Assembly: GCA_018398815.1 (NCBI GenBank)
Contig: CM031596.1
Coordinates: 60,868,772-60,932,771, forward strand
DNA: 64,000 nucleotides
From: Conus ventricosus
Taxonomy: Eukaryota > Mollusca > Gastropoda > Neogastropoda > Conidae
Direction: 5' to 3'
Shown piece by piece: positions 56,410 to 64,000 of the stretch. Numbering within the stretch: the stretch's first letter is position 1; every line of letters starts with the position of its first letter. A model generated the notes under the pieces. That model saw nothing but the letters and a program-made list of their open reading frames with translations, had not been told where the DNA came from and searched no databases. Made by a program: the position numbers and the translations under genes.

Positions 56410-59400
56410 ACAGCATGCTATAAGATTATATGAAGACAAGACGAATTGTTTTGAAGGAATGCTCGAGATAGAGCGTTTATCAAAGACACTGCATGATATT
56501 GGATTTAGAATCATTGACCCCAACAAACGTACAGTCAAGTGTTTTTCATGCAATTTCTCAAGTTCCAGGCAAAATAACACTAGAATCCCGCCAGGTTAAA
56601 AGAATGTTAAGCTGTTATAATCGACTAAGAAACAATAAATGGAAGAAAATCTAGAATCTGGGTCCAACTAAACAGCATACAATATCTTCTCATAATGACT
56701 TAACACGGGTTGGGCAGAAAACGAAACTGCTTACACAGTTGCCCGCTGCCGCTGAAGAAGCTAAAATGAGAGCTCTGGTATGGTCAGAGGCGAAGTCTAA
56801 GAGATTTAGATTAAAACGGCTAAGTATGCACCGATTGTAGGCAAGGCTTACATTCCGCTACCTCGAGAGTTGGTTTTAAAGAGAGGCAGTGTTTAAAACA
56901 TAAAGCATTCAGACGACAAATGTTTCATGTGTGTGTTTTCTTGCAGCTGCATCATGGTCCGCAACACGCAGAGAGAGTGACTAACTATCGGCAATACACC
57001 AAAGAATCTTAAATTCAATGGAATTATCCTTTCCTGTTAGTGTAACCAAATTTATCCGTTTGAAGAGCAAAACAAACCAATAACTGTTAATAAGTATACA
57101 CATTGGATGAGGAAACAAATCTGGTGCCAAATAAAGTGTCCAAGAACAGTCCCAACAATAGGCGAACCAGACACAAATCATTTGACTTACTACTAATGTT
57201 TTTCACCAGCGGGCTACCCCATTACACATTGATACGACACATGATTAAGATTATTAGATTTATACTACAACAAACAAAGCAAACAAGAATTCTGCAGAAA
57301 AGTTAAACATGAATGCCATCTGTGAAGCCGCGAGTGAACATATAAAACATTGTAAAAGTTCAGAAGACTGTAAGACAGAACAAATTACCACCCCCACCCG
57401 GGATCTAAATTTTAGTTTTAACAACTGGAAACGGATGCAAACTAGTCCATATGTTGTTTACGCAGACTTCGAATCACTCATTGTTCCTTATGAGGGCCAA
57501 CCCACAAAAGCTTCAAAAACAGTCTTAATGAGTAAACATCAATTTGTTCATTTGCCTTCATTATTGTTAGGTCGATGGCTTGTTGATTATTCAACGCCAG
57601 AATTATATAGAGGACCAGATCTGCAGAAACTTCTAAAACGCATGCAGCAAGTGCGCAATAGACTGTTCAATTCTAATAATCTAAACTTATCTGAAATCAT
57701 AATGGCGCCTGGAAGCCCCACAACAGTATGACCCACCACGCATTGTTGGATTTGCGTTAAGAGCTAACGCCCAAGAGTAAACCCCACAGTAAAGAGACCA
57801 TGATCACATTATGGGAATTTAAGAGGTGGCAGCGCACAGTAAAAGGCAATCTTCAACTAAATTTTGAAACCCAAAGACATGGAAGCCCTGTCCCATCTTC
57901 TTTCATAACTTGGAGGTTACGACTCTCATCTATATTGCAGGCAAGCGTAACCAAGCGCCTTCAGGGTAGCAATGCATTGCACAGTCCATCATAAAAGTAA
58001 CATGTGTTTCACTTTAAATAACATATCTTTCTAACGACTCTGTGCAACACATGATGGCTCATTAGAGCACTGGCTAAGACCTAAAAGTCCTGCCCAATAA
58101 CCGGAAGAATATTTTGACTCAACCGCTTGTTAGAAAGGGTGTTATACCCATATGAATACATGAACAGTTTGGGAAAGTGTTTGATGAAGACCCCTTCCTC
58201 CTAAGGCGCGTTCTTTTCTAGTCTTAGAGAAAGGACAATCGCGATTCTGAGTACCAACATGCACATGATCGTGGCAGATTTGAGAAGTGTAAAACGATGG
58301 AACTATCATGACACCTAATTTAAGGCAGATGTATGTTGTGTAGCGGACGTCTTAGAAAATTATAGAAAGACCTGCATGAAACAGATAGCCCTAGATCCTG
58401 CCATTATATTTCGCCCCTGATGAGATGGACGCTTTCTTAAAGTTTACTGGAGTACAGATTGTTTAATGTCAGATTACCAATGCTCCAGATGATTTGAAAA
58501 CGATTGCGGGGAGGAATAGTAGGCATCGCATCAATACTGTAACGCAAACAACAATACTTAGAACACTATGATACGATTAAAAGTCTAACTATCTTATTGT
58601 ATTTAGATGCAAACAATCCAGTTATGATGGCTATGGCGCAATCGCTTCCACATACGCAACTTTAAAAATGTACACAGGGCGGCGATCCTAAGTAATATTT
58701 CAAAAGGCATTAAAGTGGTTAACAGTTTTAACGCCAGATGCAGCAGCGCCGGCGTCATTTCTAGAAGTGACTTAGAATATCCTCATGAAACTCCATGACC
58801 TGCATAATGACTATCCATTAGCTGCGAAAGTCTAAAAGGATGATCCAAGAGAACCCCTAAAACTTGTGCCCGAATCTTCGAGGCAAAAAAAATTTATGTC
58901 CTGTCATAACAGACTTCTACAATTTATTATTTAAGACAGGTTTAAAAGTTGACAGCGTTCATCTATAATTCTTTTGATCAAAACAGTTCATGAGAACCAT
59001 ACAATCATGAAGAACACTGATCTCAGACCTAAATCTGCAGATGCTTCAGAAAAAGACTTTTCTCAAGCTGATGAACAACAGTTTGTTCGGAAAGACTATG
59101 AAGAATCCGCTACAAACGTAAAGATGTCAGATTGTTACCAAGAGAGAACGGACGCAATTAAGCTTGACTTCCAAAACCGTAATTAACAGACTTCAGAAGA
59201 ATTTCAAGATCAGCTTTTTGGCATAATGATAAAAAAAAGGAAAGTCAAAAAAATTGAGACAAACCTGTATTTATTGGGTTTACTGTTTTAGAATTATCAA
59301 AGCTTTTGATGTTAGAGTTTCTTTAATGACTACTTTAAGCCCTCTTATCCTAGTCCAGAAGTACTTTATACACACAAGAGTACAGACAGTTTGTGTTATA

Positions 59401-59890
59401 GAATATTCCTACTGAAGACATCGATAAAGACATGGAAATGGAAGTAGCTAAAGGACACGCGGATTGGTATGAAACATCTGATTACCCTAAAGATCGCCTT
59501 TTGCATCAATTACTAATAAGAGGTTTTTAGAAAGAATGAAAGATGAATATCTGAAAGGTGATCAAGGAGTATGTTGGGTTAAGGTCCAAAATGTACATAT
59601 TTCGAGCCGGAGAAAATCATAAGAAAGCATAAGGGACTATCTCGCAGCGTTGTGCAGTCAAACATATTCACAGACAACTACAAAGAAGCATTGTTTTGGC
59701 AATAAACTTTCATCATGACAACGTAAAACTGCGATCTAATCTACAGGAGATCAACACACAGTTGTAGACTAAAAGTCATAGATAGAACCAACACAAAAAC
59801 GGGTGTTTGTTAATCCAGAGATTTCATAACAAATTGGCACGTGGTGCACGCGTAAATTAATTAAAGCGGAACTGGAGTCTGGCGGAATTA
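56410..59890 (+). pseudogene. Protein-primed family B DNA polymerase (DNA_pol_B_2), copy 2
   Basis: About 1,150 codons in many frames. Visible blocks, in order: NRRTRHKSFDLLLMFF (57160); the exonuclease motif YVVYADFESLIVPYEG (57450, acidic D and E present) inside an open frame 57309-57731; LRGGIVGIAS (about 58507); palm motif YLDANN (about 58605); PRESERVED-style core DFFKLMNN is not legible, but TDSLCY near the catalytic DTD motif is (about 59380); KGHADWYETSDYPKDRLLHQ (59452); GLRSKMYIFRAGENHKKA (59580). It copies the element using a protein primer. It ends near 59890, overlapping tail to tail with the integrase. Confidence 0.8.
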
Positions 59891-60847
59891 CTGCAGTTCT
59901 TCTTTCGCAAAAGATCTTTGAGAGCGGTTGTTTTTGTTTGTCCAGTTACTCGTAATAATACACGGGCGGGCTGATTCATCTTTACAATTCCTTTTTATTT
60001 CATATGTCAACACTCCAAACGATCTGTTGCCCTGATAGCTAGTGTCCCCTTCTGCGTCTCCCGTAAATAAAGGTACCTTAACTTTCATCCAAATGTAATA
60101 GTTTTTTGCCGGATTAAGACCTCTCCTTCAACAACAGTTATTGTTTTTTCTTTTGATAGCTTGTACTGTTTAGCCGTTAATTCTTCATTATTCATTGCGC
60201 GCAAAACTGAGGCAGTCTTCAACTCCCCATTTCTGTGTTGCGAAGAATTGTCAATCACTCGTCTGTGATACAGTAGGAGAAAAGTCTTTCGGCTAACTGT
60301 TTTGTTAAAGTTTTCTACTAAAGCCTGTGATCTATGAACGCCTGGAATGCCTCTTTTAAAGGTAACTCTATGTTTTTAACAATAATTGATTCACTTGCCC
60401 TTTAATATTCTTTCCATCATCGACTGATTCATGCGAGGATAATTTGAAGACCCGTTGGGTATATTAGTTGTATGGCAACACAACAGCAGAAGCATCTTTG
60501 CGTTATGGTTCAGCGTCTTTGTTATCTTGAAGCATGTCATGTCTGTGAGTGCGTACTTAAACCTTGTTTTCGTTATCTATCCAGAGGGACATATAAAGAT
60601 CCATTTGAGGGGGTGTCGTTTGGTATTGTATTTGGACAAAGTTGGTCTCTGTATTCGTCTAGGTGCAGGTAATTAATTTGCCAAATCGCTTGATTAGATA
60701 ACCAGTCCTTTGCTGTTTGTTCACTAAACTCCTGCCGCTTGGCTTTAGCTTTTGTATTGCTGTTATCCCCTTCAATATCCTTTGGGTGAATAAATGATTT
60801 TGTGCATTTTTTTTAATCAGCCAATAATAGCGCAACAAAATACACAC
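59888..60847 (-). pseudogene. Polinton retrovirus-like integrase (rve)
   Basis: Minus strand, about 320 codons. The N-terminal part (60659-60847) is open. In the core, the three catalytic positions are visible in different frames: QMDLYM (first Asp, about 60605), SVDDGK (second Asp, about 60425) and HRSQALVENFNKT (Glu, about 60325). The C-terminal part, MKVKVPLFTGDAEGDTSYQG onward (60088-59888), has the basic beta-rich look of the chromodomain-like end. It would insert the element with a 6-base target duplication, the family's rule. At least five frameshifts. Confidence 0.75.
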
Positions 60848-60849
60848 GA

Positions 60850-61483
60850 CGTCTTACCAACGACAAAAACCGATTTCTGGCATCTTTTGTTTTTTTTTCT
60901 GATGGTTTATAAAAGTCACTGAATTTGGGGGGCAATGTCTCGATTGTTGCCTGTTACAAGATAAATATTGTTATTGCTTGAATCAACATTTTAAATGTGG
61001 TAAGTCTGCATGCCCCTGTCTTTTCAGTGTTTCATTAATAAAAACTAACTGCTCAAGTCTCGGCCTTCATAGGGCTCTTGTGCAGCTGCAAGTTGCTCCA
61101 TAGCTTTGGTTATGACTTTATCTCTCGCTGGGGTCATTCCCCCGCATTGACTAAATGCAAATTACTTCCGCTAAAAGCAAGGCGGCATAACCAACAGCGC
61201 CGCCTATCATTATTGCACGAGTGAAGCCATTTTTTTATAAATGTATTTGTGTGTCTTACCATATTTTATATTGTCTGAATTAGTCCTTGCTTGACTAGAA
61301 AATCTTTCGTGCACCCGAAGCTGCAATGATAGCATTAGCTTTTGCTGATCCGCAAAGTCTAGTTTGCCTAAATCTCTTGGTTTAATCTTAACATGCTTTT
61401 ACCAAGCATTGAGTATCCTACACGGTAGCCTCACAAAACAGCAGAATGGTATACCAAGGTTTGTAACAGTTTTTTCGTGCCAT
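60850..61483 (-). pseudogene. Unassigned Polinton gene upstream of the integrase
   Basis: ATG at 61483 (MARKNCYKPWYTI). Later pieces include LRLNQEI, ANAIIAASGARKIF and THKYIYKK; about 200 codons, helical, basic. Same strand as the integrase and directly before it. Not recognised. It has no counterpart in copy 1 because of the gap. Confidence 0.4.
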
Positions 61484-61522
61484 TTTTAAAAATAAAATAA
61501 TTATAATTATTAAAAAAACTGA

Positions 61523-61860
61523 ACATGATGATCTACTAAAGCTACAAGGCGGGCCTAAACCGTTCCCAACTTTGAATGAACCAAGTTGATGGCCACGTTA
61601 TGCCCCAAAAGGAAGGTTGTATTTCTTTTGGCAGCGTGTGCAAAACAAAACATTCCTCGAACAGAATTCATCATTGAACAGATTCAACAAGATGTCGCCG
61701 CAAGACATTTTAGAAGTATCAAAACAGGTATGAAGCGCAGCTGGGGTCTAGAATGGTACAAGTGTGGGCAAACGTTCTTAGTTTGTACACTAAACATCAG
61801 TAGATTGCTCCCCATTGATTCTGAACAAGATCTCACGTGATTTTAACGCAAGATCTGTTT
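61523..61860 (+). CDS. Unassigned small Polinton gene
   Basis: Open from 61586 for 84 codons, with likely coding upstream in another frame. Includes CAKQNIPRTEFIIEQIQQDV and WYKCGQTFLVC. The Cys/His content might tempt a protease call, but no catalytic His-Asp-Cys order of an adenain/Ulp1 protease is visible. It is divergent from the 60850-61483 gene. Confidence 0.35.
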
Positions 61861-61986
61861 TAACAAAGTCTTTAAGAGTCTCTCGGCTGTGATCTATTAT
61901 TACAGATTTTGGAAAACATATTGTTTTCGCCAAGCGAGTCATGGATTAATAACTTTAATCATATAGATTCTTGTTTTTCCCTTCAA

Positions 61987-62460
61987 AATGAGCGAGCCTG
62001 GAAAATCAGGCAGAATCAGAAAAACACTGAATCAGTGAGAAAGTAACCAAGCCAGAAAATCAGCAAACGCTGATGCAGTGAGAACCATTAAAAAAATCTG
62101 GGCGTGTTGAAGCAGAAAAAAATTAGCAGAGTTGGAACAACCAAAAAATTAATGTTACAGAATATGCTCATCATTGAAACAAACACCGCCAGCCCAGAAC
62201 AAGTTGCTTCAATGCCCGCTATAAAAACGCATAGTGATACAAAGGCTCCAAAGTCTTCATGAATCTTGGAACTTAAAACTGTTGCCATTTTAAGCGCCAT
62301 TGCTGCTGTTGGGGGCAGTTATTACGTTATAAAATATATATCCGAAGGCAAAAGAAACAAAACAATCCAAAAAAATCTAACCATTAAATACAGAAGAGAC
62401 AACTGCACGCCAAAACCGCCAATAACAAAGCATCATTTTGATCCAATTTATAATGAATAA
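61987..62460 (+). pseudogene. Small Polinton membrane protein
   Basis: ATG at 61987 (MSEPGKSGRIRKTLNQ) is followed by frameshifts. The last 64 codons (62266-62460) are open: a membrane helix LSAIAAVGGSYYVIKYI, then a basic tail ending FDPIYNE. About 155 codons. Possibly a membrane-anchored virion protein; no similarity known to me. Confidence 0.4.
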
Positions 62461-62735
62461 TATTTTTTAAATTTTTTTTATAAAAAATATATCATGGCGT
62501 ATTATAAAATGATGAATCATAAATAAAGACCTGGAGTCTATAAAAGACATTTTCCATAGACCAAATTGTAATCAATGCGGTTGCTCGGATGTAAAACCTT
62601 CCTTAGATCATGCAGAGAACGCAGACAAGACCATCCTCAACGATGACGCGTTTTTGAGGCGTGTTGTGTACTAAAATAGAACAGCAACTATTTAAGATAA
62701 AAACATAGCTGTATTTTTTTGATAATTATAAGATA

Positions 62736-62945
62736 ACTGAATAAGAACTTTGTTGTACTTAAAGGATGACATAATCAAGAACATATCAGAACTTTGAGCA
62801 AAAAACTTATTAAGAACTTAATTATGAACTGATCAAGACTTTATTAAAACTTGGGGATAACTTGAGAATGACTTAAGGACAACTTAGAAGTAACTTAAGT
62901 AAGAACGTTGAGAATAACTTGTTAAAACTTAGAAGGGAACTTGAG
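62736..62945. repeat. Helically phased ACTT array after the last Polinton gene
   Basis: About fifteen ACTT or near-ACTT motifs in one direction. In the last 100 bases they occur at spacings of 12, 11, 11, 12, 12, 10 and 12 bases. Bases between are mostly A, G and T. No open frame. Confidence 0.65.
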
Positions 62946-62949
62946 TGTG

Positions 62950-63015
62950 TGCATGCGTGGGGTGGGGGGGGGGTGGGGCAGGTGGGGTTGGGGGGTGTGC
63001 ATGGCCTGGGGCAGG
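62950..63015 (+). repeat. G-rich tract
   Basis: Several runs of four or more G on the plus strand (GGGGTGGGGGG and so on) could form a G-quadruplex. Low complexity. Confidence 0.7.
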
Positions 63016-63188
63016 ACAAAACAAAACAACAAACACACAATAGCCAGTCCGTGGAGGGGTGGGGGACGTCGTGCGCGGGTATGGCCAAAACACACAACAA
63101 AAAAAAGAGATACTCGCTGAGGGCCACTTCTTGATTTGTGACTAAACAGGCTTGTGTCTGCGCGCGCAACCTCAATTCAACCCCAAGT

Positions 63189-63398
63189 GATCACTAGGGT
63201 CCGTTTGGCCTAGTTTGCCGCTGACTTTTGCAGGTCTGACTGCGCTTTGCAGTCAAGCGATCACATAGGGCCCGTTTGACCAAGTTTGCCACCGAGCTTA
63301 TGCAGGTTGCTAACGTCATTGCGGCAGCGATCACATAGGGTTGATTGGCCTAAGTTTGCTGTGCTCCTCTTTCTCACCAGCTTGCAACTGGCTTTTGG
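63189..63398 (+). repeat. Tandem repeat with an exact 70-base period
   Basis: Units start at 63189, 63259 and 63329, each with GATCAC(A)TAGGG followed by a TTTGGCC/TTTGACC and AGTTTGCC block. The first two are clearly alike over their length, and the third diverges after about 35 bases. Confidence 0.8.
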
Positions 63399-64000
63399 CA
63401 GAGTTACAGCAATTTCTGCTGTAGCCAAGCTTTTATGGCTGCTCTAATCGCCATTTAGTAGTACAATCCGTCATTGTATATTTGGAGCATTTTATATGAA
63501 GATAGTGCGGGCCCACACCTACTCCCACCATACTGGTAGATGTACGAAGGTCCTGCTAACCCATCATATTGCCAGAACCACCGAAAATCCGTACCATCCA
63601 GTGCATAAGATAATATTGGTTTGGCTTGCTACACAGTTCATTTATACTGATTCCTAGCTTGTGGAATTTAGATAGTTATAACAACACACAGAAAGTGAAT
63701 GAGTTTCCAGCATACGAATCAGACATGTTCCCTGCTCTTAAGAAATAAACGCCATTTTTGATGCTTTTTTGTTTTTTTAAAACTTGACTTAGGTCTGTCT
63801 CAGCCAACGCCCAACAATCACCGCGTGAAGATTGTTTTAGCTTGGCCGGCTTTCAACAATGCAAGCGCCTTTTAAATAAGAACCATCTCATCGATAGATA
63901 AACACATATTGAAATTGCTATATTTTGTACACCATATTGCCTACAAACGTTTATCATTTCCTTGAACCAACAAACATTACCTTTAAGAAAGTCGTTGCCA
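63399..64000. other. No gene recognised
   Basis: Mixed AT-rich DNA. The Polinton right terminus was searched for here without success. Confidence 0.5.

Larger units (their letters stand above)
49469..62945. mobile_element. Polinton/Maverick-type element, copy 2 (right end not located)
   Basis: Left end at 49469 by comparison with copy 1 and its different flank. The element runs past copy 1's truncation to show the rest of the polymerase, an integrase on minus, and small genes up to 62460; a phased ACTT array follows to 62945. The four hallmark genes (integrase, family B polymerase, A32-like ATPase, major capsid) are present, while an Ulp1/adenain-like protease was not found. No inverted copy of the left terminus occurs before 64000, so the right end is missing, diverged or beyond the window. 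The end at 62945 is provisional. Confidence 0.8.

Noticed and set aside
40159..58500. The two Polinton copies as one locus assembled twice (haplotype duplication)
   Set aside because: Left flanks are unrelated (copia against L1-like ORF1). A misjoin remains possible, but not a simple duplicate of the same locus.
1..64000. CRISPR arrays, bacterial operons, rRNA genes and tRNA genes
   Set aside because: Searched by eye for spaced direct repeats, Shine-Dalgarno-led gene runs and tRNA-like folds. Only SINE-like partial A-box similarity was seen.

Overview
The window looks like repeat-rich nuclear DNA of an invertebrate animal, most likely a marine mollusc and perhaps a gastropod. This is inferred from the mix of CR1/jockey-like and RTE-like LINEs, Ty3/gypsy, Ty1/copia, PIF/Harbinger and Polinton/Maverick elements, abundant GT/CA microsatellites, and one exon that closely resembles animal G3BP/rasputin. 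There are no bacterial operons, rRNA genes, convincing tRNA genes or CRISPR arrays.

Layout. 0-4.4 kb: a host gene region on the minus strand with the first coding exon of a G3BP-like gene (2493-2668), unidentified coding-like pieces, microsatellites and two copies of a SINE-like repeat. 4.4-6.65 kb: a decayed cut-and-paste transposon with CAGGGTTC ends. 7.4-17.5 kb: pieces of several LINEs, all on minus, and a Ty3/gypsy pol fragment on plus lying between two halves of one LINE. 17.5-21.3 kb: simple repeats, a SINE-like repeat and an RTE-like LINE. 21.35-32.05 kb: a block of visibly corrupted sequence with inflated homopolymer runs, through which a Harbinger transposase can still be read. 32-37.4 kb: LINE tails, a minisatellite and a candidate first exon of an unidentified host gene (34567-34664). 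37.4-40.16 kb: a Ty1/copia element cut off by the next element.

40.16-62.9 kb: two directly repeated copies of one Polinton/Maverick-type (adintovirus-like) element. Copy 1 (40159-48974) runs into a 100-base assembly gap. Copy 2 (49469 to about 62.5-62.9 kb) has more of the right side. Together they show an A32/FtsK-like packaging ATPase, a major capsid protein, a protein-primed family B DNA polymerase, a retrovirus-like integrase, a membrane coiled-coil protein and several unassigned genes. Every long gene carries many small indels, at different places in the two copies. The left boundary is defined by different flanking DNA (copia in one, an L1-like ORF1 in the other) and is marked by a long hairpin. 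The right end was not found; a helically phased ACTT array follows the last gene.

How the genes fit together: in Polintons the integrase inserts the element, the polymerase copies it by protein priming, and the ATPase and capsid protein would package it. Here both copies read as relics, or as a good element seen through poor sequence; these two explanations cannot be separated from the sequence alone.
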